Shown here: positions 14,839 to 24,476 of the stretch, in pieces | How positions within the stretch are numbered: position 1 is the first letter of the stretch | Layout of the letters: each line of letters starts with the position of its first letter | DNA from: JAADDG01 sp964450755 | Lineage (GTDB): Bacteria; Campylobacterota; Campylobacteria; Campylobacterales; JAADDG01 | Length of the DNA stretch: 41,435 bases | NCBI GenBank assembly: GCA_964450755.1 | Contig: CAYVDJ010000030.1 | Location: 1-41,435 of the forward strand | Reading direction: 5' to 3' | Position numbers and translations under genes: made by a program | Notes under the pieces: model-generated | What the model was told of the DNA's origin: nothing | What the model saw: the letters and a program-made list of their open reading frames with translations, nothing else | Database searches by the model: none

Positions 14839-15633
14839 TTATTTAAATGTATCATTAACATTGAACATATAAGTATTTGTTAACTCTTTTCCTGTATATA
14901 GAGCAGTCAGCAATCTTGTTACAAAATCAACTCCAGGCATCATATCGGCAATAGCCAGATTTGTTGTTCTCATATTGTTAGGAGTTACATATATTATATC
15001 ATTTGGATAAATTGTTAAATCTATCCTTGACAGTTTATCAAGTCTTGTCAAATCTATGTTTTCCACAATGGGTTGTGAAGGAGTTCCTCTGATAATTTTG
15101 ATAGAATTTCTTTTGGCAAAATCGGTAAACCCTCCTGCTTCTGACAACACCTCTATAACATTCATCACTTCATTTGTTATAGTCACTTTTCCGGGTCTTT
15201 TAACTTCACCTAAAACATAAGCCCTTTTGTTTAAAACTTCCAAAAACAGATGAGCATTTTTAATATATTTGGAATATTCGTTTATTAAAAGATTTGTAGC
15301 TTCCTGTACCGTCAAACCCGCTATTTTTATCGTCCCTATAAGAGGCATTCTTACAGTACCGTCAGGATTGACCAAGATACCTATCCTTCCCCCTGTAATT
15401 GCGGATCTTATATCTCTTGTACTTAATTCGGGGTGATTGTAAAAGAGTATGGAGATCCTGTCATTGGGAATAATCTTATATTGATAAACCTTTTTTGTTT
15501 CCTGGCTTATCTGCCCTTTTTGAACCTTCAGAGGTTCACCTTGAAACAGTACAAACTCTCTTTTTTTAGCCGTACATCCCGATAAAATCAAAAGCGAAAA
15601 TACAATAGCTGCACAATACTTTATCACTCTCAT
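14839..15633 (-). CDS. wza: Polysaccharide export lipoprotein (Wza/SLBB family)
   Basis: An outer-membrane export protein of 264 residues. The lipoprotein signal is LLILSGC20 near the N-terminus. A poly_export domain (from YKIIPNDRISILF, with GRIGILVNPDGTVRMPLIG) is followed by one SLBB domain (AYVLGEVKRPGKVTI). It is shorter than E. coli Wza (379 residues) and shows no obvious C-terminal amphipathic helix for crossing the outer membrane, so pore formation may need another partner or a different oligomer. It is paired with wzc and has its own putative promoter at 15694. Confidence 0.9.
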   Translation of the reverse strand: MRVIKYCAAIVFSLLILSGCTAKKREFVLFQGEPLKVQKGQISQETKKVYQYKIIPNDRISILFYNHPELSTRDIRSAITGGRIGILVNPDGTVRMPLIGTIKIAGLTVQEATNLLINEYSKYIKNAHLFLEVLNKRAYVLGEVKRPGKVTITNEVMNVIEVLSEAGGFTDFAKRNSIKIIRGTPSQPIVENIDLTRLDKLSRIDLTIYPNDIIYVTPNNMRTTNLAIADMMPGVDFVTRLLTALYTGKELTNTYMFNVNDTFK

Positions 15634-15846
15634 TGACTATCCTTTATATTTTTTTTACTTTTTCCATATTCATTAATAAATTTCCTATTTATTATTATAG
15701 GTAAAAAAACTTTATTGTACTATTAAAATTTAAAATGAAAACAAAAGTTAACATTTATAATTACCAAAAATATTTTTTAACTATTTTTAGTGATTTATAT
15801 ATTTTCAACTGTTATCTATAATAATAACTGCTTCCAATAAAAAATA
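15634..15846. other. AT-rich intergenic region with wza promoter
   Basis: This 213-base, very AT-rich gap separates the glycan-assembly genes from the wza-wzc pair. I see no gene or RNA in it beyond the -10 box at 15694-15699. Confidence 0.5.
15694..15699 (-). promoter_or_regulatory. Putative -10 box for wza-wzc
   Basis: TATAAT on the minus strand, about 60 bases before the wza start, within CCTATAATAATAA. It suggests that the export pair has its own promoter. Confidence 0.45.
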
Positions 15847-17460
15847 TTATTTACCATTTGTAACAAATGTAAATTTTATTTTACAATAATTTCGGAATAT
15901 AATTTTAACTACTTTGGATTTCTCCAAATTATTATATCCTTTTGCATAATTATAATCGTCAATTTCAATTTTTTCTGCACCGTCAATCAAAATCTTTGCC
16001 AAATTTGTTTTTATACTATTCTCTTCCAATCCGACTTCAATTCCGGGATAAAAATGCAAATGTGAAACTGCTGTCGGAAATTCATCAGCTTTATTCTCCT
16101 TTTCTATCGAATCAATTATAATAATTTCATCTTCATAACTTTCAAATTTTCGCAAATGTTTGATACCTATCTTTTTATATCCGTCATGAGTGGCTTCCAC
16201 CCGATTTTTATCCTCTTTTAAAGAGATTATTTTTGCCCTTTTTGCCACTCTGAAACTCGACCATATTTCAGACTGTTCATAATCACCTATTTTTACAGTA
16301 TTGTGAGAAGATGTGGATCGTTCAATAAATCTTCTTGCATTGTCTTCATAGGTTGAAACACCGGTATCTACGATAAAAGGTTTATTATCTATATAAAGTT
16401 CAAAATTAAAAGTATCACTGTGGGCATGACCGGGTATGTAGTCTGGTCCTATATTTCCCACATCTACGATCATCTCATATCTTTTGCCGTCAAATCTTCT
16501 GTAACCGCTCTGTTTCAAAACAGCCTTTTTATCACTCTCAACTCCCAATCTTTTGGCATACTCTTTTAACTCTTTTGTAGTTGGCGCTATAAATTTCGCA
16601 CTGTCGTTAAAAAGGGGAATATCACCGTTTTTAAAAGTCATGGCATTTAACCACTCAATCATCTCTTTTGCCCTCTTTTCCAAAAGAGCTTCTAGTTCGT
16701 GATTAAAATAATCATTGTTTTTTACCAGATTCAAAGAGTCCAAAACTCTAAAAAGTATCAGTTGATGATACATCGGACTCAGTTCAAAATGAGCGCCGTC
16801 TTTTAGTATCTCCTCTTGAAGTTCTTTCTCTATGATCTCTTTGGCACTATCGTAAAAACTTCTATCGTTAAAATAGTAGGCTGCAAAAAGCAAAGAAAGT
16901 CCGTTTTCCAAAATATGATTGCCAAGCACATGAAATTCCAGATTGTCCATCAAGATAAGATATCCCGCATACAAAGAGTCATCTATCTTTTGATCTTTTA
17001 TACCGTTTCGTACGATAAATTTAATCCAGTTAATCCCTCTTAACGAAAGAGGATAAGGCTCCAATCCCTCTTTATTGTTGTCTATATCCTCTATAAAATC
17101 ATAAACAAGTTTTAAAGCGTCATCTCTGTTTATATCTGTTTGTTCCAGATAATTGAAGTAATTTAAATTATATGCCCATAATTTTCCATACTGTGAAAAA
17201 TTCCAATCTATCTTGGATTCAAAACATTTCGATAAATTCAAAAAATCAAAACACTCTCTTTTGCCTTCTTTATAAAATGATTTTAAACTTTTGATGCTCT
17301 CTTGCAGTTTTATATCTTCGCTTTTTGCCTCTGCCGACAGAGGATAACGAAATCCTGTAAGCTTTCTGTATTTTGACCTTCCAAAATAGTAAAGCCTGTA
17401 GCCTATCTGAATTTTTTTCAGATACTTAACAGTATTGTAATATTTAACAAACTTGCTCAT
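15847..17460 (-). CDS. Heparinase II/III-like polysaccharide lyase family protein
   Basis: A protein of 537 residues related to heparinase II/III and alginate-lyase-like enzymes. An (alpha/alpha) toroid N-terminal part (about 60-290, with LSLRGINWIKFI, LGNHILENGLSLLFA and FELSPMYHQLIL) is followed by a beta-sandwich part with GHAHSDTFNFELY, FIVDTGVSTYED and STSSHNTVKI. His and Tyr residues of the catalytic type are visible (NH, YH, HAH). No signal peptide is apparent, so it may act in the cytoplasm or be exported another way. Such proteins recur in exopolysaccharide loci, where they may trim or edit the polymer. It overlaps the CapK-like gene by 17 bases. Confidence 0.85.
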   Translation of the reverse strand: MSKFVKYYNTVKYLKKIQIGYRLYYFGRSKYRKLTGFRYPLSAEAKSEDIKLQESIKSLKSFYKEGKRECFDFLNLSKCFESKIDWNFSQYGKLWAYNLNYFNYLEQTDINRDDALKLVYDFIEDIDNNKEGLEPYPLSLRGINWIKFIVRNGIKDQKIDDSLYAGYLILMDNLEFHVLGNHILENGLSLLFAAYYFNDRSFYDSAKEIIEKELQEEILKDGAHFELSPMYHQLILFRVLDSLNLVKNNDYFNHELEALLEKRAKEMIEWLNAMTFKNGDIPLFNDSAKFIAPTTKELKEYAKRLGVESDKKAVLKQSGYRRFDGKRYEMIVDVGNIGPDYIPGHAHSDTFNFELYIDNKPFIVDTGVSTYEDNARRFIERSTSSHNTVKIGDYEQSEIWSSFRVAKRAKIISLKEDKNRVEATHDGYKKIGIKHLRKFESYEDEIIIIDSIEKENKADEFPTAVSHLHFYPGIEVGLEENSIKTNLAKILIDGAEKIEIDDYNYAKGYNNLEKSKVVKIIFRNYCKIKFTFVTNGK

Positions 17461-18856
17461 ACGCTCTTTTCTTCTTCTCTCTAAAAGCTGCTACATCAAG
17501 TTTTTGAACCACAAGTATTCTTTTGCCTCTTTTTGATTTTTCTATATGATCTTTAAATTTTATGGTAAATGTTATGGCATCTTTTACCTGCTTTTCCATC
17601 TGTCTTTTCATCGTATCCGCTTTGACCTTCTCAGGATGTGCCGACTGGACAAACAAAGTTACCTCACCGGGTCTGTCCTGATAAAACTGAGCCTGATCAA
17701 CAAAGTCATAAGAGTTATAATGACCCGCTCCTATGGATAAAACAGATATGACATTACCCTCTTTTGTTACAAGATACTCCTGAATTCTTCCTCTTATATC
17801 ATCAACTTTTTTAACGATGGAAGTACCCTCGTAGTATTCCACCCCTCCCTCAATATAATCTTGGGTTTTATAATTTATATAAGGCATCACAATATTATCG
17901 AAAGAAAATGTTATTATCTCATCATCTATCACCTGCGTAAGCCCGTATGATCCAAAAAACTCATAGGGGCGGTGATCTATCTTGTAACTCATCGTATTTC
18001 TTTCGGTATGACCGTAATGGGAAAGAACAGGACAGTTAAAAAACTCCTTCATCTCATCTATATTTTGAGGAAAAACACTCTCAGAAATCAAAAATACGCC
18101 TTTAATATTTTCAACAGGAGAAACATTTTTGGCTTTACAGGCTTTTATAAAAGATAAGACGGCACTTGGATAACCGTAAAAATATTTGGGTTTAAATCTG
18201 TTTATTTCAGCCACGATTTTCTCTATATACGGCGCTTCAAGATAATTTCCCGAAGGTTGAAGATAGTTATCAACCATCTCATAATCCCAATAGATATCTT
18301 TTTGGGGATCTGCCGTCTCTTTTCCTCTTAGTGCAACCATTTTATCTCTGTATTTATATCCGAGTTGTTCAAACGAATAGAGACTGTATGCCTTTTCCTT
18401 GGCTCTTGAAACGCTGATGGGCGCATACATTTTCATAGGAGTAGAACTGCTTCCACCCGTATAGTAAGCTACCGGTTTGTCAAGTTTATCGGTATAGAGA
18501 TTATCAAGCTCTTTTTGGATAATAGATTTGTTCAGATAGGGAAGCTTTTTCAAATCATCAAAATCTTTAAAATTATCCACCGAAAAATCATATTCTCTAA
18601 AAATTTTTTGATAATAGGGAATATACTCTTCGGCAAACTTCAAAGTCTCTACTGTTTTATTAAACATAAATTCCATACGATAATTATCATCGGCATTCTC
18701 AAATTTTTCCAATATAGCTCTGTGAACCTCATAGGTATCACCGAATCTCACTGTTAAAGGAAGACTCCCATAGAGATCTCCCATAAAAGCTCTTACCGAT
18801 CTTGGCAGTTTAAAATATAAATTTCTATATAAATGAAAAATACTGTCAATGTCCAT
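17444..18856 (-). CDS. CapK/phenylacetate-CoA ligase-like adenylate-forming protein
   Basis: A protein of 470 residues in the CapK/PaaK branch of the adenylate-forming superfamily. The phosphate-binding loop is in AYYTGGSSSTPMKMY near 130-145; SHYGHTERNTM near 280 is the YGxTE-like motif; VDDIRGRIQEYL and the C-terminal KRGKRILVV complete the pattern. Members in capsule clusters are thought to activate an acyl or amino-acid substituent for attachment to the glycan; the substrate cannot be read here. It lies between a glycosyltransferase (11-base overlap) and the heparinase-like gene, a pairing seen in other exopolysaccharide loci. Confidence 0.85.
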   Translation of the reverse strand: MDIDSIFHLYRNLYFKLPRSVRAFMGDLYGSLPLTVRFGDTYEVHRAILEKFENADDNYRMEFMFNKTVETLKFAEEYIPYYQKIFREYDFSVDNFKDFDDLKKLPYLNKSIIQKELDNLYTDKLDKPVAYYTGGSSSTPMKMYAPISVSRAKEKAYSLYSFEQLGYKYRDKMVALRGKETADPQKDIYWDYEMVDNYLQPSGNYLEAPYIEKIVAEINRFKPKYFYGYPSAVLSFIKACKAKNVSPVENIKGVFLISESVFPQNIDEMKEFFNCPVLSHYGHTERNTMSYKIDHRPYEFFGSYGLTQVIDDEIITFSFDNIVMPYINYKTQDYIEGGVEYYEGTSIVKKVDDIRGRIQEYLVTKEGNVISVLSIGAGHYNSYDFVDQAQFYQDRPGEVTLFVQSAHPEKVKADTMKRQMEKQVKDAITFTIKFKDHIEKSKRGKRILVVQKLDVAAFREKKKRAYEQVC

Positions 18857-19871
18857 CTATCAACTCCAAAAATTTTTTTGTCTGTCTTATCGAATCAAAA
18901 GGTTCGAAAGCTTTATAAGCACCTTCTATAAATCGGCTGTAATTATCTTTGTTAAAGTATAAAACAGCTTCATACAACTCTTTGCTGTTTTTAACATCAA
19001 CCAACAGTCCCGTTTTTTTATCCTCCACAATCTCCTTTAGTGAAGGAAGATTTGTAGCAATAACGGGAATACCCAAAGAGTATGCCTCCAGAATAATACC
19101 GGGATACCCTTCTCTGTAACTTGGAAGTATCAAAACATCATAATTTTGCAAAACGGACAAAACATCCTCAGAGGCAAGAGCTCCTTTGTAGTTTGCTTTA
19201 TAGTTTTTGAAATACTCCTCATCATACTCTTTCTCAAAAAAATAGCCGTAAACATCCAAAGTATAATCATCACCAAGCATATTGGAAGCATCCAATAACT
19301 CGTCCATCCCTTTTTCTTTTCTGATCTGTCCCATAAAAACAAATCTTTTTTTAAATTCCCTGTCAAGTTTGGGTTCTATCAGCCTCTCTCTTACATTTGG
19401 AAACCAAAAAGTATTTTTATTAAACTGCGAAAAATAATCAACCAGATATTTGGTTTCAAAAAAATTGATATCGGAATTTTTTAAAATATATTCAATATCC
19501 TTTTTAATTATAAAATTTCCTTTTTCATAAACCTTATCGAAATTACCGGCAAATTTTCTAAGACTGACACTCTTTTTAAAAATCTTTGAAAAAAAGATAA
19601 CAAAAGGAGCCACCAAAATATAGTGATTGATCGTTCCGTGAATAGAGACATGATCAACCGAAAAAACATTCTTAAAAAATTGAAACATCACAGAAAACCA
19701 TGCATGAACAAAATTTTTATAATTGTAAGAGTTCGTATCTACAATGACAACAGGAATTTTAAGAGTAGAGAGATCTTTTAAAAGCTGCTCAAAAAGTATC
19801 ATTGTTCCGCCTGTAATAGTCGGATCTTTGATCGTAAATCTCGGACCTATCAGCAAAAGTTTTTTAGACAT
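18846..19871 (-). CDS. Family 4 type glycosyltransferase
   Basis: A GT-B fold glycosyltransferase of 341 residues. The N-terminal half starts LLLIGPRFTIKDPTITGGTM, with a glycine-rich turn near the acceptor site. The C-terminal half has the nucleotide-sugar signature EGYPGIILEAYSLGIPVIAT (E-x7-E near 256-264) and FMGQIRKEKGMDELLDA. It would add one sugar of the repeat unit on the cytoplasmic face of the inner membrane. Donor and acceptor are unknown. It lies in a compact run of overlapping or nearly abutting genes. Confidence 0.88.
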   Translation of the reverse strand: MSKKLLLIGPRFTIKDPTITGGTMILFEQLLKDLSTLKIPVVIVDTNSYNYKNFVHAWFSVMFQFFKNVFSVDHVSIHGTINHYILVAPFVIFFSKIFKKSVSLRKFAGNFDKVYEKGNFIIKKDIEYILKNSDINFFETKYLVDYFSQFNKNTFWFPNVRERLIEPKLDREFKKRFVFMGQIRKEKGMDELLDASNMLGDDYTLDVYGYFFEKEYDEEYFKNYKANYKGALASEDVLSVLQNYDVLILPSYREGYPGIILEAYSLGIPVIATNLPSLKEIVEDKKTGLLVDVKNSKELYEAVLYFNKDNYSRFIEGAYKAFEPFDSIRQTKKFLELIDGH

Positions 19872-19873
19872 TT

Positions 19874-20995
19874 TTAAAATTCCTTTTTGGATTTTTCTTT
19901 GTATATATCCATATAATCCAATGCCGTTTTTTCTATGGAATAATTTTTTTCAAAAATCTCTTTTATTTTCTTGTCGTCTTTAAGAGGATTAAGCAGATAT
20001 CTTTTTATCGTTTTGAGAAATGAGATTTCATCAAAACCATCTGAGAGATAACCGTTTTTTCCGTCTTCTATAACATCTACAACACCACCCGCAGGAGTAG
20101 ATACAACAGCTTTACCGGCAGACATTGCTTCCAAAATCACTATCGGAAGACCCTCGTATTTGGAAGATAAAACCATAGCATCACATAAAAGCAGATAATC
20201 TCCGATATTGGACTTTTCTCCCAAAAATAGTATTTTATCTTTTGATTTTATCATCTGTTCACACTCTTTGTAGTAACTTTCGGTAAGAGAATTTTTTTCA
20301 CCCTTAAAACCTATCATCAACAAAAGAACATCAAAATTTTCAGATATCAACTCTTCAAAAGCCTCTATCAGCATTTTTTGATTTTTTTGAAAACCGACTC
20401 TGCCGATTTGAAGAAACACTTTTGTATTTTCATGTTTTTTCAAAAGTTCTATCTCTTTTTTTACCTCTTCAAATTTTTCACTTTTCTCAACCGCTTTTGT
20501 TCCGTTATAAACCAACTTGTCAAATTTTTTGCCATACTCTTTTTTAATGGTATCTTGTACTTCATGACTGATCGCAACAGGAGTAAAATTAAAAATATTA
20601 TATAATAATTTATATAAGAATCGAATCGGTTTTCCTATCTCTTTGTATGCCACATTATGTACCGTATGAATATTTGGAATATTTAAGAGTATAAGCGGAA
20701 TAAAAGAATATGCCTGTGCTCTTAAATGGGTATGAGTGATATCCGGACTTACCTCTTTTAGAAAATTATAAAGTTTTTTTATCAGTTTTAGATCATAGCC
20801 CTTTTCTTTGTTTAAACTGATACACTTAACTGACGGTAAAAGTTTTTTGTAAAGAATCGATTTTTCTATATCTTTGCCCAAAACACAAAGATAAACCTCA
20901 TTATTGGAATCCATTGAAAGTTCATTGCACAAATCAATACAAAACTTTTCAGCTCCCCCCGTATATAATTCGGTAATTATATGAACAATCTTCAC
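19874..20995 (-). CDS. Family 4 type glycosyltransferase
   Basis: A GT4-like transferase of 373 residues beginning KIVHIITELYTGGAEKFCID, the classic GGAE acceptor-side motif. FLQIGRVGFQKNQKMLIEAF and the E-x7-E motif EGLPIVILEAMSAGKAVVST near 276-295 mark the donor-binding half. It has no signal peptide and is likely peripheral to the inner membrane. The start overlaps the end of the Wzy gene by four bases, giving translational coupling. Sugar specificity is unknown. Confidence 0.9.
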   Translation of the reverse strand: MKIVHIITELYTGGAEKFCIDLCNELSMDSNNEVYLCVLGKDIEKSILYKKLLPSVKCISLNKEKGYDLKLIKKLYNFLKEVSPDITHTHLRAQAYSFIPLILLNIPNIHTVHNVAYKEIGKPIRFLYKLLYNIFNFTPVAISHEVQDTIKKEYGKKFDKLVYNGTKAVEKSEKFEEVKKEIELLKKHENTKVFLQIGRVGFQKNQKMLIEAFEELISENFDVLLLMIGFKGEKNSLTESYYKECEQMIKSKDKILFLGEKSNIGDYLLLCDAMVLSSKYEGLPIVILEAMSAGKAVVSTPAGGVVDVIEDGKNGYLSDGFDEISFLKTIKRYLLNPLKDDKKIKEIFEKNYSIEKTALDYMDIYKEKSKKEF

Positions 20996-22158
20996 GACAG
21001 TTGCCTCTGCCGGATAGAATTTATAACATTGGCATATACTGCGATACCCAACCAGAAATATTTATCATAAAAGATTCCCAGTGTCATCCCCATAATCAGA
21101 TAAGCTATCATAGATGCCTGAAGCCAAAAGAGATCTGAATGAATAATATTAAAATAATTTGTTTTTATCAAAATAGCTATAAAAAACAAAAAGGCCGCAA
21201 ATGTCAAAGCACCCGATTCCGCAAAAAGCTTTACATAGATATTGTGAGCAGCCCTTGCACTCTTTTCCAAATATCCTTTTTTCAGATATTTTTCATTATG
21301 CTCTGCGAAAGAGCCCATACCTACACCAAACCAAAAGTTATCTTTTATCATTTCCCATCCTGCCTGCCATGACATATAACGGCTTTCTGCCGTACCGACA
21401 GAGTGAGTTCTACCCATAAAATCCTGTATCAGTTTATTATCAGCCACATCAAAGTAGATAAAAGAGGCAACCAGTAAAATTGCCCCTAACATAGCTTTTA
21501 TAGAAAGAAGATTTTTGATATTTTCTCTGTATCGGACTATTGCGATATATGTGAGTAAAACGATGAGAGTCAAAACAGCCGATTTTGAACCCGCTTTTAA
21601 AAGTCCGTATGCTCCAAATGATAAAGAAGAGAGTAAGAAAATCAAACTTTTATTTTGGGTGTACAGATATATGGAAACAAACACAAAAGAGGCAAGTTGC
21701 GCACCAAATTCATTTGGATCTCCGGTTCCGCCGGTTGTTCTGAATGTCCACGGGGATATAGGTTCGTTAAAAAAGCATATAATAACCGATGCCATGACGG
21801 AAATCCATATAAAATATAAAATTTTATTTAGATCTTTGTAATATATAAAATAATAAAAAATAACAAAAATAGCGGTTGCAAAGAAGATATTATCTATAAG
21901 ATCTGTTCTTAGATTTTCAAGCTGAACAACAAGCATAGAAATAACCAGAAGAGAAAAAAGCAGTAAAAAAGCTCTGCTTATAGCTGTTGCTTTGGCAGTA
22001 AAACCCTTGATAATATCAGCTATATTTGCAGCAATGAAAACCACCATAATAACTTTTAAAATATTCAAACCAAACAGATCGACCAAAAAATTATCATTAT
22101 ACATTCCGAATATAAATAAAAACAGTATAAAATCATTAATTATTCTTAACGGCTGCAT
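20992..22158 (-). CDS. O-antigen polymerase/ligase-like membrane protein (Wzy)
   Basis: A very hydrophobic protein of 388 residues with about ten membrane segments, in the O-antigen ligase/Wzy family. A periplasmic region carries WQAGWEMIKDNFWFGVGMG and SARAAHNIYVKLFAESG, the pattern (GVGxGxF, then HNxYL/V) typical of this family. In this Wzx/Wzc context it is most likely the Wzy polymerase that joins repeat units in the periplasm. A ligase role cannot be excluded by sequence alone. It overlaps Wzx by 13 bases. Confidence 0.85.
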   Translation of the reverse strand: MQPLRIINDFILFLFIFGMYNDNFLVDLFGLNILKVIMVVFIAANIADIIKGFTAKATAISRAFLLLFSLLVISMLVVQLENLRTDLIDNIFFATAIFVIFYYFIYYKDLNKILYFIWISVMASVIICFFNEPISPWTFRTTGGTGDPNEFGAQLASFVFVSIYLYTQNKSLIFLLSSLSFGAYGLLKAGSKSAVLTLIVLLTYIAIVRYRENIKNLLSIKAMLGAILLVASFIYFDVADNKLIQDFMGRTHSVGTAESRYMSWQAGWEMIKDNFWFGVGMGSFAEHNEKYLKKGYLEKSARAAHNIYVKLFAESGALTFAAFLFFIAILIKTNYFNIIHSDLFWLQASMIAYLIMGMTLGIFYDKYFWLGIAVYANVINSIRQRQLS

Positions 22159-23423
22159 ATCGCTTCCTTTCTTTTCAATTTGCCAAGCACAATTTTAGCA
22201 AAAATAAATTCAATAAAAACTATCCAAAAATTAATAAGAAAAAATCCAAAGATTGGATCATAATCAAAAAAGAGTCTTACACTCAAAACAACCAGAACAA
22301 GTCTTGCAATATTCAGTTTCAACTCCAGTATATTATAGTTAAAAGTTTTGGAAAGAAGAGTAAAAAGACTGTAATAGGAGATAATCATATTGGCAAAAAT
22401 GAGTATAAATACAAAAATACTTGACTGGTAGGTCAGATAAGAGGGTTTAATCACATATACAACCCCTGCCACAACCAAAGAGAAGATCAAAGCAAAAGGG
22501 AAAAAAGCAAAAGAGTATTTTTTGACTTTTTGAACATATCTGTTAATACTTTCAATATCAGATATATTAAATTTAGAGATAAAATATGTCCTGATAGATG
22601 TTACAAATATCAAAATAAGTCCCAAAAAACTCATAGCATATCCTAATTCCGCCAAAAGAGAGTAGGCTTTCTCATCAGTTAGATACAGTATCAAATATCT
22701 GCTTGTATATATAAAAAGAGCCCCTATAATATAACTTAAAAAAGAGTAAGTTACATATTTTTTGACTCTGTACCAAAAAAAGAAAAGTTTTATTTTCCCT
22801 CTTATTATATCTAAAAATATATATAGATTTTTTAAATTCTCTTTTATATCGATTAAAAAAACTATTAAAAAAGGGACTATAAACAGATATACAAATATCG
22901 TTTCCAAAGAGGCTTTGTCATAGTAAAAAAGATAAGCCAATAAAACAGCCCGTAAAAACAGAACAATAACGGCATTGATAAAAATAGCTCTGATATTCGA
23001 CTGGGCTAAAAAATAGTTTTTTAAAAAGACCCATGAGAGCAAAGCCATAGCGGAAATATAGATAATACGAGAATCAAGTTCTATATCGTCTATATGAAGC
23101 AGATGATTGATAAAACCTCCAAAAAAGGTAAAGGCAAACAGTAACATCAGAAAAAATATGATCATCTGAAAAAAAGCGTTTATAACATTGGACATGGCAT
23201 AAAGCTGTCTGTAACGCAAAAAACTGACCGTTAATCCAAACTCAAATATAAAAATCATAAGCATAACAACATTTAACGCAGAGGAAAAATGTGCCATTGA
23301 AACTTTATTTAGGGTATATGGGATAACAAGAACCACCAGATAGGTGGAAAAACTATAAAGTATATTTGATATCAGATATATAAAGCTCTCATGTTTTATA
23401 ATTTTTTGGATTTTATCTACCAT
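22146..23423 (-). CDS. Lipid-linked repeat-unit flippase (Wzx)
   Basis: A membrane protein of 425 residues with about twelve hydrophobic segments and few charged stretches, in the polysaccharide flippase (MOP) superfamily. It begins HESFIYLISNILYSFSTYLV, as is usual for Wzx. It would move undecaprenyl-linked repeat units across the inner membrane for Wzy. Assignment rests on topology and context because the family has weak motifs. It ends within the Wzy gene and begins four bases after the galE stop. Confidence 0.8.
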   Translation of the reverse strand: MVDKIQKIIKHESFIYLISNILYSFSTYLVVLVIPYTLNKVSMAHFSSALNVVMLMIFIFEFGLTVSFLRYRQLYAMSNVINAFFQMIIFFLMLLFAFTFFGGFINHLLHIDDIELDSRIIYISAMALLSWVFLKNYFLAQSNIRAIFINAVIVLFLRAVLLAYLFYYDKASLETIFVYLFIVPFLIVFLIDIKENLKNLYIFLDIIRGKIKLFFFWYRVKKYVTYSFLSYIIGALFIYTSRYLILYLTDEKAYSLLAELGYAMSFLGLILIFVTSIRTYFISKFNISDIESINRYVQKVKKYSFAFFPFALIFSLVVAGVVYVIKPSYLTYQSSIFVFILIFANMIISYYSLFTLLSKTFNYNILELKLNIARLVLVVLSVRLFFDYDPIFGFFLINFWIVFIEFIFAKIVLGKLKRKEAICSR

Positions 23424-23427
23424 ACAG

Positions 23428-24408
23428 TTATATTTTCTTTTCCCAATCTAATGCAGTTTTGCATATCAGGGAGAGATCATCATATTTTGGCTCCCAACCC
23501 AACTCTTCTTTTATCTTTTTGTTTCCGGCTATTAAAACAGCGGGATCACCTTCTCTTTTTGGAGACATTTCAGCCGTAAAATCAACCCCGCTTACTTTTC
23601 TCATCGTATCTATAACCTCTTTGACACTGAAACCGTGTCCATATCCACAATTAAATATATTACTTTTTTTCTCTTTATATAGATAATCAAGAGCCTTTAA
23701 ATGTGCATTTGCCAAATCTTCTATATGAATATAATCTCTGATACATGTACCATCGGGAGTTTCATAGTCATCTCCGAAAATATACATCTTGTCTCTTTTT
23801 CCAAGAGCCGTTTGGGCAGCCACTTTTATAAGATGGGTGGCATTAAGCGTTGATTGTCCTATTTTGCCGTCGATACTCGCTCCTGCCACATTGAAATATC
23901 TCAAAGCTATATAATTAAAATCTTTATGTGCATCAGAAGCATCTTTTAAAATGGTTTCACTCATAAGTTTGCTTCTTCCGTAAGGATTTATAGGAAGTGT
24001 TTCATCTTTTTCGGTTATCGGCATTTTTGAGATATCAGGTTCTCCGTAAACTGCTGCCGTGGAAGAGAATACAAACCTGTTCACGCCGTATTTAACACAC
24101 AATCTGATCAAATTTGCAGTATTTGAGGTATTGTTAAGGTAGTACTTCAAAGGATTGGTTACACTTTCAGGGACTATCAAACTGGCGGCAAAATGGATAA
24201 TTGCATCAAATTTTCTGGTTTTAAAGATTCCTTCCATCTCATCAAAATTACTCAAATCAGCTTCAATAAAATCTCCATAAAGAACAGAATCCCTAAATCC
24301 CGTTACCAGGTTGTCAATTATCGTTAAACTATGTCCACTCTGTTCTGCCAACTGTTTTAAAACATGAGAACCTATATATCCTGCACCGCCCGTTATTAGT
24401 ATATTCAT
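23428..24408 (-). CDS. galE: UDP-glucose 4-epimerase
   Basis: A cytosolic extended SDR enzyme of 326 residues that interconverts UDP-glucose and UDP-galactose, or the N-acetyl forms. The NAD-binding motif is TGGAGYIGSHV at the N-terminus. The active site has S-S-T in FSSTAAVYGEP and the catalytic pair Y-x-x-x-K in NPYGRSK. LRYFNVAGAS and GTCIRDYIHIEDLANAH are strongly GalE-like. It supplies a sugar nucleotide for the surrounding polysaccharide genes. The 64-base gap upstream contains a short tandem duplication. Confidence 0.95.
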   Translation of the reverse strand: MNILITGGAGYIGSHVLKQLAEQSGHSLTIIDNLVTGFRDSVLYGDFIEADLSNFDEMEGIFKTRKFDAIIHFAASLIVPESVTNPLKYYLNNTSNTANLIRLCVKYGVNRFVFSSTAAVYGEPDISKMPITEKDETLPINPYGRSKLMSETILKDASDAHKDFNYIALRYFNVAGASIDGKIGQSTLNATHLIKVAAQTALGKRDKMYIFGDDYETPDGTCIRDYIHIEDLANAHLKALDYLYKEKKSNIFNCGYGHGFSVKEVIDTMRKVSGVDFTAEMSPKREGDPAVLIAGNKKIKEELGWEPKYDDLSLICKTALDWEKKI

Positions 24409-24448
24409 TAATAGCCCCTTATCTGTTTTATTGGTTATATAAAAAATT

Positions 24449-24476
24449 AAAAATTATATTATAAAAATTATATTAT
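24449..24476. repeat. Two tandem copies of a 14-bp AT-rich unit
   Basis: AAAAATTATATTAT occurs twice head to tail (24449-24462 and 24463-24476). The second copy overlaps the stop codon region of the upstream epimerase gene. It looks like a small local duplication. Confidence 0.8.
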
